The notes beneath the pieces were generated by a model. That model had not been told where the DNA came from. It ran no database searches and saw nothing but the letters and a program-made list of their open reading frames with translations. This document shows, piece after piece, positions 47,400 through 59,659 of a DNA stretch of 64,000 bases. A program made the translations under genes and the position numbers. How positions within the stretch are numbered: the stretch's first letter is position 1; the number at the start of each line of letters is the position of its first letter. The DNA is from Ridgeia piscesae (Eukaryota; Annelida; Polychaeta; Sabellida; Siboglinidae), in assembly GCA_025642075.2 (NCBI GenBank), contig JAODUO010000124.1, positions 240,001 through 304,000 of the forward strand, read 5' to 3'.

Positions 47400-48429
47400 A
47401 GTGATATCCGTCAAGGTTAGGCTATTATAAACACAGCTAATAATAAGTACTAATTACGTATTATTATAGTTTTTATTACGGCGCATCTAGACAAAATGAT
47501 TGAACAATCTCCAAATCCATAAGCACCATTACGTTCTTTAAAAGATGGGTCAACATGTTTTATTGACGGTAACATTATCATCCCCATTACAATTGGTTGT
47601 GAAATTAGAGTTCGGTCGGTTGCATAATCTTGTTCGAGGGTCAACGGCTTCTGGACACGCCACTACGGTACGAGGGACACCTGAAACAGCGTTTCGTAAT
47701 TTAATATCTACATTTATTGTATACTTTTACATTTGCCTATAGTTTTGATAATACTGTCTGCGTTGGGCCAAATAAAGCCCATTTTAAATTTCATGAACCT
47801 AGAAATGTTCTAATCCATGAATGTTTTTGTTGATTTAGGCTTTATCGTATCTTAAACCTAATTAAGCTTGTATGCCCAACGGGCAACTTTGAACACCTCT
47901 GGCAGTTTGCGTAAATGCAAGATGGCGGCATGTCAGTTTACAAACAATATTTTACAACCACATAATTATGTGTGGTACCCGTTTTAGGGATCTTTTGGTA
48001 CGTAGAATCCATTTATCATGTTCCTTTTTCGTTTCAAGGACAAAAACAGAAGCTGAAGCTCAGGTGATGGTCAAAGTTGACCTTTCGATGGACAATAAAT
48101 AAAACTGTTACTAAATTATATTTGTGTTTATTCATGAACATAAATGGACAATCTTACAACAGTTGACACATTTATTCATGAGAAAGTTTATTATAGTTTA
48201 TATTATTTGAAAAATGCAGTAACACACATTATTCATAATGTGCAGTGCAAGTATCATTAGTAACATCGGCATCCATATTGCTCTGTGAGAGAAATTCTTT
48301 CATTAAGTAATTGCGTGTGGGTGACAGCCATTGTAGGGATTTACAAGGAATTATATTCATAACAATAAATACAAAACAGCCGTACATAAGAATATATAAT
48401 ATATTATGCATACGGTTTACGCTACCGTA
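47400..48429. other. No recognised gene
   Basis: AT-rich; CAAGATGGCGGCATGTCA at about 47919 is a further AAGATGGCGGC word like those near 19.2-19.6 and 22.0 kb. Confidence 0.4.
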
Positions 48430-49045
48430 GCAACTGTTGATAACGCCTAGTAATCTTCATAATTGTATTCTACCTAATCCCATTCATCATCCAGGTAATC
48501 AGGTTAACCAAATCATTCCCATGCTCTCCACCCTCTTCGTATATTATGGTCATCTTCTGCACTCTCATCCTCCTCTTCAGCATCCTCCATCGCAAAACCT
48601 TACTCATCTACACCTGTATCTAAGGATTGCAGCAGCCGTCTTCGCCAAAGCAGTTGCAGTAAGAAGTGCATGAAAGATGTTCTTTGTGGCAGCCACAAAC
48701 CTCAGTGCCCTATGCCCTACACTCGCAATGAATCAATTCACACAGGTATGGTGGTGTTGGGTCACCATGAGCAGGAGTGGGGATGTCATCCCGGATCTCC
48801 CAGCGAAGTAGAGTGATATCGGCTGAATCATAAGACGGGGCTTGCTGGTCTGCCGCTTTCCACAGCAGATGGGCCCGCAGAACGCGCGGGAACAGGTTGG
48901 TTGATATTGGAGGGAGGATTTTCACGTTTCTTCTTGGTGAAAAGTGTTAAGCGAACAGACTCCATGGATGTCCTCGGTGGCTGGCCATACAGTGCGATGA
49001 AACACGTTTTTGTCATCTCATCTTGTTTGCCGCATTCAGTTATTG
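48430..49045 (-). pseudogene. Academ-like protein, C-terminal fragment
   Basis: Minus strand in order: ITECGKQDEMTKTCFIALYG, LTLFTKKKRENPPSN, then one frame on RVLRAHLLWKAADQQAPSYD, ITLLRWEIRDDIPTPAHGDP, PYLCELIHCECRA, a stop, then GTEVCGCHKEHLSCTSYCNC, FGEDGCCNP and an acidic EDAEEEDESAEDD tail. The AHLLWKAADQQAP block, the ELIHCxC Cys cluster and the acidic tail are what I recall of Academ-like proteins. It is the third independent relic of that group here and the best preserved at its C-terminus. Confidence 0.65.
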
Positions 49046-49660
49046 GTAAACATTGGAAACACGATGAGGGTACTTACTTTTTTGACAATAAGCGCTGATT
49101 TGAATTCTAAATTGACCTTCTGCTTCCTAGTTTGACCATGAGCTTAACATGTAACATCAGAAATGGATTCTACTTAGCAAAACACCCGTACAATGAGGTA
49201 TCATACATCATTCTAGGACAAGCGGTTATCAATTATTTTTTACGATACGACCAGTCGCCATCTTGGATTTATGCAAATTACCAGAGTTGCCCAAAACTAC
49301 CGTTTTTGGGCAACACAATTGAATTTGTTATAGAATCCGGTACAAGATTAAATAAACAAACAACAGTTCATGGATTATAACATTTGTAGGTTGGCTGTTG
49401 AACACATACAGCTGTGAAATAGACTAATTCTCTTCTCTAGCTACACGCTGCCATCGTATGCTCACTTCAGAAATTATCAGGTACAATACCATCTTTATAC
49501 AGATGATGTATCTTGCTATTCCCAGCTCGTCCCCCAGTATTTTCACAACTGAACTGTCTACCTCAGTATTCTGTTCATGAATTTTGTTTTCGGTGGAATA
49601 ACCGCTTCAAAATAATTATAATTATTGCTATTATTATTACTACGGGTAGTGGTTGTGGTG

Positions 49661-50050
<390 letters not shown>

Positions 50051-50059
50051 TTATGGTAG

Positions 50060-51106
50060 TATATGTATTACCTTGTTTCCCTTGTCTTGTTTCCCACGGG
50101 TATTCCAACCGAACTATGGTCCATGACGTCGTTCTGCAGTAAGTTCAAATAACCACTGTCACGTTCACGTTTTTTTTATATTAACTGAATAAATGTTCTG
50201 CATATTTGTCCTACAATTATTTGTAATAAGCCCCAAAACAGTGTTCGCTAAAAGAATATTCAGACAATAAACAACCACATCCCTTATACCAGATCACGTG
50301 TGGCTAAGGCCAGACATGGCGGATAGACTGGATGACTGAGCATTGTGTAATGGATGCAAATAAATAGTCATTTTGTATTTCCCAAATATAGAATAGGTCA
50401 TACTGAATTTTATTTCGCCAGACCATCGTCTCCATGGTAACAAACACAATTTCAGCCAAATCCCATTTTGAGCATAATTATCGGCAACTTTCAAAATAGT
50501 GTCATTCTTTATTGAATACATATAATAATACCCATATTCGGTATATGTTCTAATGCCCAATGAGCTTATGTCAAAATGTGTTGTTTTAATTTTGTTTAAT
50601 ACTTTGTAAACTATTTGTAAAGAAACATGTTTTTGTCAAGAAATAGGGTACCTATTTCAAACTATTAATTGTTTTTAAAGTGTCATTGCCCAATGATGAT
50701 TGTGTTGATTGTAACATTAAAAATCTCATTTGGGTAGAATCCTGAAAGTAGTCATCGATATATATTATTTCTAAATGCAAATAGTTATTTTACAAAATGT
50801 TTGATTGAATACAATTGATAACTACAACTATCTAACGAGCAAGGTTACATGTTATCTAGACTCTTGATAAATGAAAATGTTATATACAGATATTAGATTT
50901 TCATAAAAGTGAATGTTGTTGATATTAACTATACAAAGTTAATAGTATTTGGCATATAAAAGATATTTGTCCTTTTTTAAATATAACTATTTCACCTAAG
51001 GTGAACACAGTTTAAACACAAAGCTCTTTTGTATTCCAGGAAATGCTATTAATCCACCCGGCCGATTATGAACCCCTACTAATCTATTAAGTAGATAGTA
51101 TCTCCT
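50060..51106. other. No recognised gene
   Basis: AT-rich stretch without supported coding sequence; by position intron between the basic exon (51.2-51.6 kb) and whatever follows it. Confidence 0.4.
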
Positions 51107-51198
51107 CTAAACACAGACTCGTAACATAACATATAACAGAGGAGCATTACGTAAGTGAGCAGTTTCGAATAGGCTAGTTAGGCAATGTGTTGTATTAC

Positions 51199-51615
51199 CA
51201 TTGAAGTATTGTCTGAAGGTGTCGCCAGGACTAATATCCGTTCGACCGTACATGTCGTCATATCCGTCACGTCCCATGCCTCGACTGTTTCGCATTCCAG
51301 TGGCCATACCACTAGGCACGGCCTGTTCGGAAATAGTACGCTTCCCGCGACGACGCTTAGGCTTACGGCGATGTTGTCCTCGACCACTGCCACGACGCTC
51401 ACGGCGGCACTTTTTACGATCGCGTTTGCGAGCCCTGCTACTGCAGCCCTTCCTACGAGGGGGTCTGTTACCCTTGCGCCTGCCTGGACGACGGCCCTTT
51501 TTGCGAGTTGGATTGCTGCTAAAGCTTCGTGGTTTTCTGTTCGTGCCACGGCGCCTACCACCGCCAGGTCGTCGAACAGGTTTGCGGCGGCCTTTAGTAG
51601 TGGGCGTCTTACCAG
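51199..51615 (-). CDS. Lys/Arg-rich linker exon
   Basis: 417 bases (139 codons) between acceptor TTGTGGTGTAG and donor AATG|GTAATAC, phase 1-1 as in the inhibitor exons. The first part is very basic: GKTPTTKGRRKPVRRPGGGR, RKKGRRPGRRKGNRPPRRKG, RDRKKCRRERRGSGRGQHRR; the end is Met/Gly/Asp-rich: SGMATGMRNSRGMGRDGYDD and GDTFRQYFN. No fold is predicted. Local GC content is well above the flanks, which supports coding. Possible roles are a matrix- or polyanion-binding linker or a proprotein-convertase-cleaved spacer; both are guesses. It opens with GK like the two linker-like exons at 55.8 and 58.9 kb. Confidence 0.7.
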
Positions 51616-52580
51616 CTACACCACAATCGAAATCCAGTATAAATACACATTCATGCAATTTAAAAACACATAATTGTATTTCTAACTAGGCCTACTGTAA
51701 CGTATATTAATTATAAAAAACATATACCCATGCGCATATTATACCGGATTTAAAAAGCAGTTCAATAAACAACCATCAGGGGAATGAACGAAAAACGTAG
51801 ATGCCAATTCGTTCTTAGTAGGCTATACCGTCAGAATCATGTGCCGTGGTTTATCGAACTCTTCATAATACCTCTGAATCAGGGAAGACAGCCACAATAA
51901 ACGTGATGCCAGACAGGCTGAACGTCGGATGAATACATTCTTGTGAGTTACGAGTTCTGAAGAAAAACGTAAACATAACGTACTCGTTGCTGCCATAAAG
52001 CCTGATAGAACCATAATAAATAACTTCGAAACAATACCCAAATGAAATTAACCCAACTAGTTCGTCGTTGGTATCTTCACAACATATCGCGGACTTTAAC
52101 TGCTGACTTGGCAGCTTAATACAGCAAGACAAAAGAACAATGTGAATCACGGAATTACAAAGGGCTTAATTCCATGACGGCATTTCCAATGTATGCTGTG
52201 ATGTCAAGTTTGGTTTACCGTATTTTGAAATGTTAAACCGAAGAATCGTTAAGCTAAATGCAGTCGTGATAGGCGAAGTAAGTCCCAACGCCACGGTCGC
52301 CAGAGATACCTTAGTTGAAGAAGTTCCCAACTCCAGGAGTTGAACCAGCCTTCAACTCAGTGTAATATTCTCATCATGGATAAGAGTGTTATTGGCGGGA
52401 ATTGGGTAATTCTGCCTGACCAAGAAAGAAAGCGTGAGAGAAATACAACATGAAAGAAATAAAACCTAGTTTTCGGACACACTGCAGTTAAGCACTATTG
52501 TAATTCGATCGTCAGTTATTCAGTTTTTCAAAAAGTAATTCGAGTCAGCACTTTCAAAGAAAGGCCATATTACACAGTGA
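51616..52580. other. Intron-like sequence
   Basis: No supported gene; short minus-strand frames at 51823-52150 lack motifs. Confidence 0.4.
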
Positions 52581-52584
52581 GATT

Positions 52585-52735
52585 ACTTTTTTGTATTTTC
52601 TTGTATTTTCTTGTATTTTCTTGTATTTTCTTGTATTTTCTTGTATTTTCTTGTATTTTCTTGTATTTTCTTGTATTGTGTTGTGTTGTGTTGCGTTGCG
52701 TTGCGTTGCGTTGCGTTGCGTTGCGTTGATTGTTT
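52585..52735. repeat. Nested minisatellites: 10-bp TTGTATTTTC and 5-bp TTGCG
   Basis: Nine to ten head-to-tail TTGTATTTTC units (about 52590-52675) pass directly into TTGTG and then seven TTGCG units (about 52676-52728). TTG starts every unit, suggesting the 5-mer grew from the edge of the 10-mer. Confidence 0.95.
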
Positions 52736-53037
52736 GTATTGTTGCGTATTGTTGCTGCTCTGCGTCTGTTTGGTAGTGTTTGTATGTATTGTATTGTATT
52801 GTATGTGGTGGACTTGATTGTATTGTATTGTATTAATGATCCGGCTTCGTCTGACCACTTATGACGATTGACCATTATACGCAAACACTTAAGTCATGTC
52901 ATGCCTTGTCTTTACAGAGTGTTTTTAAGTGCCCTGATCTCGCCTGCAGGTCCTGTCCCACTCGCCCCATTAATGGATCGGAAGGAAATTCGAGACCATG
53001 GCGCTTGTGGGTATTGTTTTACTTGGGACTCGCTCAC

Positions 53038-53214
53038 CTCCACCTGTGCTGGGACATTTAGCGACGCAAGCCTTCTTGCTTCGAAAGTTGTTTTTGTTTC
53101 CCTGACAACCGCCGTAGACGAATAGCCTGCAAGCATTCTGTTTCTTGTCGTGATAATACCTTATGAGCATTGCTCGGCACGGCCCAGTCTTAGAAGGTAG
53201 ATTACAGAACCTTC
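53038..53214 (-). CDS. Divergent Kunitz inhibitor exon
   Basis: 177 bases (59 codons), acceptor GTTCTTGCAG, donor GGAG|GTGAGCG, phase 1-1. It encodes GRFCNLPSKTGPCRAMLIRY, YHDKKQNACRLFVYGGCQGN and KNNFRSKKACVAKCPSTGGG. Six Cys and P1 Arg. Without splicing the frame would continue about 25 residues to a stop at 52968, but the phase-preserving donor argues for a cassette. The upstream intron (53220-53400) resembles the duplicated unit only weakly. Confidence 0.88.
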
Positions 53215-53584
53215 CTGCAAGAACGCGAATAACACAGCGTAAGTTAGGCATACTTTAGTCGGTTCAAAGCTGCCTAACCACAATGGAGACACAGTACATT
53301 GAGCTGCACTCTGGGTAAGGTAACTATCCACGCGATATTCATGCTCTGTGTTCCATGCTACGCTCAGTATATGTATGCCTATGGCATATTGTATGTCAGT
53401 AATTGTGTTGTTATTGTATTATAGCAACCATTGTAGCAATGATCTGCTGTGACCACTGAGTTCTCAGATAATGTGCAGCAAAGTTGATAATCTTATTTCA
53501 AGTCAAGATTTGGGAACCAAAGATGCATTTTATGAATAGGAATGTTATATATGTTTCGGAAAGTACGAGTAAAATACAGCGAGT

Positions 53585-53850
53585 AAAATGAACGGTACTA
53601 TATTACATTGACACCACAGTACGCTGCTCTTCCTCCCGATCCATGCTGTAACTGTGATCATCACTGTCGTCCGAATATCGATTAAAATACTCCTGCTGTC
53701 ACTGTCAGTTTCGTTGTCAAGTTCGATAACATCGTCGTAGTTTCGAACATATTCAGCAGTCAATATACTGTCTTTGCCAAAACTATCAAATAAACCATCC
53801 AAAACATCCTACGATGACAAAGCACTGGTTGAAATATTGCCTTCCGCCAT
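53585..53850 (-). pseudogene. Acidic N-terminal ORF with stop and frameshift (piggyBac-like?)
   Basis: An ATG in good context (ACAATGGCGG, 53850) opens MAEGNISTSALSS, one TAG, then DVLDGLFDSFGKDSILTAEY, VRNYDDVIELDNETDSDS; a shift near 53690 continues with YSDDSDDHSYSMDREEEQRT and a stop. The acidic DSDS/DDSDD make-up is usual for the N-terminus of piggyBac-type transposases, but no catalytic part follows, so the family is a guess. Confidence 0.3.
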
Positions 53851-53859
53851 TGTAGCCAC

Positions 53860-55620
53860 CGAATTATGGATAATCCATCTTCAAAAACCGAAAACAATTA
53901 GTGAGCACTAATAAACTACAACAGCGATTACATACAACATTTATTCAGCTTGACCACAGTACACAACAAGTGACTCAACGTAGGCAAATATAATTTAAAA
54001 CGCTTTGAATGGCAAAGCTTGCCAAAACCTTAATACTGGCCTGCCGTGAAGATTAGAAGTGTCGTAAATGGTGCGGCGGCTATATGGAAACCCCGTACGG
54101 AAATGGATATTTATATTTCTTAATAAATATTGACTTTTGTTAACAAAGCTCATACTTAGTTTTCTAGTAATATAGTATATAAGAGAAGTGGCGATGGCGA
54201 CCCTGATTTCGATGCAGATACAAAAAACATCAAGATGGTGGAAGGGTTTGTAGACCCGGACTTTATGAAGATTTCGAAGTGGACGTTGGTTTGAGCCAGC
54301 GGCGTGCCGAACTCACTGGTGTTTATCACAGTGATAGATGAAAAGTTAGACATATGATCTAATGAAACTTCCGCATGCTCACGATCTAGCGATTGTAGCT
54401 GACGGAGACGACCAATTCCAGGAATAGACTGAAGGATGTGTTCAGGAGACATGGAATGAAACTGAACCGGAAATACAACGGGAGGGGAAGAAACTAATAC
54501 TAACATATACAAATGATGTATGTATCCCAGGGCGGAGCGGTGTGTGCGATTGGTTCAACGGAAGTGGACATTCCCTGGATACAAACATGGGAAAAGTTAA
54601 AGATGTGACGGAGACAGGCACATACCACGTAACTCATAACTCTAGGAAAGGATTGTGCACATGAGTAAGACTAGCTTACCAGCATGATGCCAAGAAACTA
54701 TAGCAATGACATAAAAACGAGAGGGAAAGATAAAGGTTTGTGAAAACAACTGGGTCCAGAACATATATGGAGAAGTCGAAAAGAAAGAACTGTTAAGGAT
54801 ACATAACACTAACCGTAATAATAATACTTTATTGGCAAATGGAAAATACAAGGAAAACCCATGATTATATAATAACATACGTATATACTGGCGAGGAAGT
54901 GATGAAAGTCGGCAGGATGTGTGAATGGAATGGTAGAATAACGGTTAGTAAAGACCGGGCGAAGATGGAAACTTGAGAAGAGGACGATCTATACCGCGCG
55001 GTGTTGATTGCGTATGGCGATAATTGGATTGATTTGCAGAGGTATAGACATTCAGGGCGAATGACATCCGAGAAATATGATATAAGTACAAGACAAAGTA
55101 TGAAAGGCAAAGGGAAAAGTTGTATGTATATTTGAAAAATAATATACGTTAAATGTGAAGGAAAAATTCGTCACGCACACACATATATCCTTCACAACCA
55201 CACATTAACACAATATATTAGTACTAATTGAATAGATCACTCGAGTTACACATGCACGTGTAACCTATTTTCAATAATTTAACATTATAAATATGACACT
55301 TAGTGTGCAGTTTTCGTTTTGTCCTTTTGTAAAATCATGACTGAGTTAGGCACATTGAGTTAGGCACATTCCTGATAGATTATCGTGTAAATTGCATAGG
55401 AAAACTTGGGATCTGTACTGTAGAATGACACTACGAATAGGTTAACGATAAAAGTAGAAGACTACGGTTGGCGAATACCGTTTCCTGCCTTTAACATGCA
55501 TTAACAAAATAAATTCGTCTGTCCATTCGGCCTATTGTTACGTTATCGGATCACGGAATCAGCATGTGTTTATTTGTACACATAGATTATGACGAGTTTG
55601 ACATATTACAAGACACATAT
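53860..55620. other. No recognised gene
   Basis: Moderate-AT sequence. Frames at 54156-54512 (minus) and on the opposite strand (GDPDFDADTKNIKMVEGF) show no known domain. Confidence 0.35.
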
Positions 55621-55745
55621 AAAAACCGCATACACACAAACACAAACACACACACGCACACGCACACGCACACGCACACGCACACGCACACGCACACGCA
55701 CACGCACACGCACACGCACACACACACACATACACGCACACATGT
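55620..55745. repeat. (CA)n / (ACACGC)n microsatellite
   Basis: ACACGC hexamers flanked by CA runs lie 20 bp downstream (minus sense) of the splice donor of the exon at 55767-55916, just as the large CA array lies next to the exon at 58937-58990. Confidence 0.95.
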
Positions 55746-55766
55746 GACTGATATATTTGTACTTAC

Positions 55767-55916
55767 GTTTTGCTTTTTGTTTAGGTGTTTTAGGTTTTCT
55801 ACCGTTATGCCGCTGTAGCATAAGACGCTTTGTATGTGTTGTCTCTCCAGGATTATACTTCGATTCATCACGAAGCATTGGATCAGCACGAGTAGGCACA
55901 TATTTGTCTGGTTTGC
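55767..55916 (-). CDS. Linker-like exon of the minus-strand gene
   Basis: 150 bases (50 codons), acceptor TTACTTTTTTTATAG, donor AAAC|GTAAGTAC, phase 1-1. It encodes GKPDKYVPTRADPMLRDESK, YNPGETTHTKRLMLQRHNGR and KPKTPKQKAKR. Low complexity, hydrophilic, ending in the same basic KxKR|GTAAGT context as the Kunitz exons. No Cys. Likely a spacer between inhibitor modules; function unknown. Confidence 0.6.
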
Positions 55917-56500
55917 CTATAAAAAAAGTAATAGCATTGTTCCTATAACTAGTTGGTCGCGTTACTGTCAACAGAAAAACCCAGATAGTGTGTTCGTATT
56001 GTGGATACCGACTGACTGGGTGATACCAGATGGACACAAATAAGTTATGTATTCATATAATACATAATATATTATGTGTAATGGACTTCGTCTTTTTAAC
56101 AGTTTTGAATATTTTGATATTATGAACATCAATAAGATAATATACACTCGGCGGTGGCCACCATTTTGAGACGTACCTATATCAGTGAACATCGATTTTC
56201 AGCATTTTCCTGCACGAAAACAAAACCACGAGCTCGATTATGTCTCTTAATCCATCTTTCCAAAACGATTTGCCTAATTAAGTATCTGCTAACTCGGTCC
56301 CTCGTTTTTTTATGTCATAGTAGGCATCCAGAGGACAGTGTTGTTTATATAATTAAAACAATTATTGACTTGGTAATATATAATATGTGTTTGTAAATAG
56401 TGGGGTAACCTGACGATCATATTAAAGGGTCTGCAAATATCCTGACTATGCATATCGATCAATACCTAATATGCCACAGAACGCGAAGTCAATCACTTAC

Positions 56501-56659
56501 ATGCCTCGGTGCAAGCCTTCCTGGTTAAAAAATTGTTTCTGTTTCCACGGCAACCGCCATATGTGAACGTCCTGCAATATTTTGCTCTCGCGTCGTAATA
56601 GTACCTGGTGAAAGAAGCTCTGCACCATCCGGTCTCGTACGCTAAGTCACAGAACGGTT
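56501..56659 (-). CDS. Short Kunitz inhibitor exon with Cys6 at the splice site
   Basis: 159 bases (53 codons), acceptor CGTTCTTTCAG, donor GCAT|GTAAGTG. It encodes PFCDLAYETGWCRASFTRYY, YDARAKYCRTFTYGGCRGNR and NNFLTRKACTEA. P1 is Arg in a GWCR loop. The sixth Cys exists as TGT only if the exon is read through (EACK, stop); with splicing the codon is T plus two bases of the next exon, so Cys6 survives only if that exon starts GT or GC. The exon at 55916-55767 starts GC, which would restore Cys (TGC), so the two may be obligate partners. Confidence 0.82.
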
Positions 56660-56719
56660 CTGAAAGAACGCGAATAACACAGCGTACATGAGGCAGAACT
56701 GTGTATGTTCGAAGTAAAA

Positions 56720-56960
56720 GCTACTAAACGGAGCTACGGTAAAACTTAACTCTACACAAGGATCACTGGTTAGTGTTTTACTCATGTTACGTGTTCCGTG
56801 TTACGCTCAGTAATTTCTACATCCACGCTACTGGCACATTTTATATCAATACTAATCGCCAAATTACCAAACAATACTTGGGGTAGGCATTCGCTGTCAA
56901 AGTAGTAATCCCTGAGGTCCCATCCACTGCACTGGACACACATTTTAGCGGAGTTTCTTG
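56720..56960 (-). repeat. Kunitz-unit intron block, diverged copy
   Basis: Contains CATGTTACGTGTTCCGTGTT, TTTATATCAATACTAATCGC and AGCGGAGTTTCTTGGCATAT, recognisable versions of the block next to the exons at 0.1-23 kb. It ties this distant exon to the same duplication family. Confidence 0.65.
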
Positions 56961-57117
56961 GCATATTGCAAAGGCGAAAAAGTCATTGTCTAGATGAAGC
57001 CATGTTTATTCAAACGATATCAATATATTACATATTTGAGAGCACTTCCACAACCTTGTGCGCTGGAATGTGACGAAACCTCGAAGCAAAATGCGTAGAC
57101 ATATAATATCAGCCTCA

Positions 57118-57420
57118 GTGTCAGGTGGCTACCTCCAAAATCCAAATAGCCCAAACTTAGGCAAACGCAGGAATTGTAGTTCTCCAGAATTAGTGAGTCG
57201 ACTACACGTTACTCATTTACTCTCTGTATGGGATGTTTTAATTCCCCTGGCGTAGACACCAGACAGAAGGGACCACCGGCTTTTAGTGTCTCTTCCGAAA
57301 GACATAGGCAAATGTGGGTTAACGAAATTGCATAAGTTTCGAAACGGCGGCAGGTGGAATTGAACCACCGTCCTCTCGGTTGACAGTCCGGCGCTCTAAC
57401 GCGCGACCACATAATACAAG
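57118..57420 (-). mobile_element. tRNA-derived SINE with LINE-type tail
   Basis: Minus strand: a tRNA-like head (57412-57345) with TTAGAGCGCCGGACTGTCAA (anticodon GTC, tRNA-Asp-like) and B box GGTTCAATTCC; a central part with AGCCGGTGGTCCCTTCTGTC and GTGTCTACGCCAGGGGAATT resembling the conserved core of V/Nin-type SINEs as I recall it; and a tail AACTACAATTCCTGCGTTTG CCTAAG... that matches the 3' end of the LINE at 7.7 kb. Head, core and LINE-derived tail are the three parts expected of a SINE mobilised by a partner LINE. Confidence 0.8.
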
Positions 57421-58007
57421 TAATCGCATCGCAAACTGAACCCAAATGTGTCCAGCCTACCCGCATTGATAAATTATATCTTGACTCTGGCGTTTTTGTT
57501 CCAATAAACGTGATCCCTTTAATGAAAGGTTTTCATGAATGAACCAACAAAATGCAAACGTACGGCATGCAAAGTTGGTACAAGTCAGTGTTAAGCGGTC
57601 ACGATCTTGAAACGTAAGTCATTCAAAAAAGTATGCAGAATTTATCCAACCTTTATCAACATAGTTGTAGATTGTAGATGTAAAAAGACAGGAAACTCCG
57701 TGGATGGCTATCCATGTACAGGTTTTATTTTTAATACTCGGCTCCCCATATTTTCCACTCCCCGAAGGAATGTAGAAAGCCACAAATTAAGAAGCATCCC
57801 AGTTTGCCCACTAAATCATATGCAAAATTCAAGCCTTAAACATGCAAATCTGAGGGAGATGTTGGTCACAAACAGAGAAAGAACGAACTGCTTTATAAAA
57901 TAGCATTGTTCTTGTTTTTGAATTACAGCAACCCTTGAACTAAATCGTTGCACCGTTGTTTTAGACAAAATAACGCATATTCGCATTTTCAAATGTATCA
58001 AAAGAAA

Positions 58008-58088
<81 letters not shown>
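58008..58088. repeat. (TA)n microsatellite
   Basis: About 40 TA dinucleotides. Confidence 0.98.
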
Positions 58089-58089
<1 letters not shown>

Positions 58090-58169
58090 TGGATGTTTTA
58101 ATACATCTAATTTATCTTCTATTATAAACATTTACCAGAACCTAGTCTTCCTGATATTTTACCTTACAA

Positions 58170-58443
58170 CATACACTGATACAAGGGCTCAAGTATCACT
58201 GCACATCAAACGAAAGTTTCGAAAGATTATGTTACATTTCGACCAGGTTCTTTCCTATTCCTATCATACGAGTGCATCTGCTCGTCTTGAAACGCCATGT
58301 TCGTGCAGTACGATATGTTCACCTTGCTCCACGTCGTCCTGCCACATGTTGCTCTATTCGGGCGATACATGGGTGATACATACCGATTTCTGCCATGAGA
58401 GTCCTACGTTGGACTCCGGCAGTAGATACACCGCAAGCAATGC

Positions 58444-58470
<27 letters not shown>
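58170..58470. repeat. Dispersed repeat, copy 2
   Basis: Nearly identical to 46903-47225 except for small deletions (for example the GTATACATGGGTGATGCATA region). It too ends in a CA/CG microsatellite, here greatly expanded. Confidence 0.85.
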
Positions 58471-58918
<448 letters not shown>

Positions 58919-58936
58919 AATGACGTTTTCACTTAC

Positions 58937-58990
58937 CTTTCGGTCCGCTGCTGCTGTCCCGATTTGAGACATCATGTTGCTCTGGTCTAC
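58937..58990 (-). CDS. Short linker-like exon
   Basis: 54 bases (18 codons), acceptor TGTAGTTGTAG, donor AAAG|GTAAGTG, phase 1-1. It encodes GRPEQHDVSNRDSSSGPK. Its start GRPEQ parallels GKPDK of the exon at 55767-55916, and both lie beside CA arrays, so the two may be duplicates. Evidence is splice sites, phase and this parallel only. Confidence 0.5.
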
Positions 58991-59659
58991 CTACAACTAC
59001 AAGAACATAATGAGATTACTCCTACACTTAATTGGTCGTTTTATTGTCACATAGCAGAACACGATTATTTTTTATTTGTAGATATCGACTCAGATGACAT
59101 CAGAAGCAGACAAAGAACAATGTGTGCCAACCTAATGCACGCGAACAGTTTGGTGATATTTGGTTTGGTTTTGAAGGGGCGGATGCTTTTGGTTTGTGTG
59201 TATATATATATAATAATCCTATGTGAGGTGATAATTCAAGTGGCGACATCAGGTGGATTAGGCCAGTAGTAATCTCAGTAATACCCTAGCGGCGTCCGTA
59301 GTAATCAGCCTGAGTCTATAAATCCAGTTCAAACCAGTACTCGTCCCATTCGCCACTTTGAGTTCGACGAGAAGCAGCATAATCATTTATTGCAGAATTC
59401 AATTTAATTTATTCGTATTTGCAAATTTATAGTTGTTTGCTGTTGGGAAATTGTTTATATCACACGTTAATCGTCTATACATAGTGTGTTGTAGTGCCAG
59501 TGGCAACGACGGCCCTTCGGCGAATTTGCGATTTCCTTTGTTCGCCTCGACCCTCGTGGGTGCCGCCATTTTGCCATCTGCCGATTTCACTGCTCACGCT
59601 CCCTTCACCAGGTGCAGCTAAGTATCATTTGTGTTCTTTGCATTACGTTCTGCGACCGT

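Noticed and set aside
54156..54512. 118-residue minus-strand frame and the acidic plus-strand frame opposite
   Set aside because: Neither shows a domain, and both lack splice-site support.
57345..57412. Functional tRNA-Asp gene
   Set aside because: The acceptor stem is not formed, arms are mismatched and the tRNA-like part continues into a SINE body.
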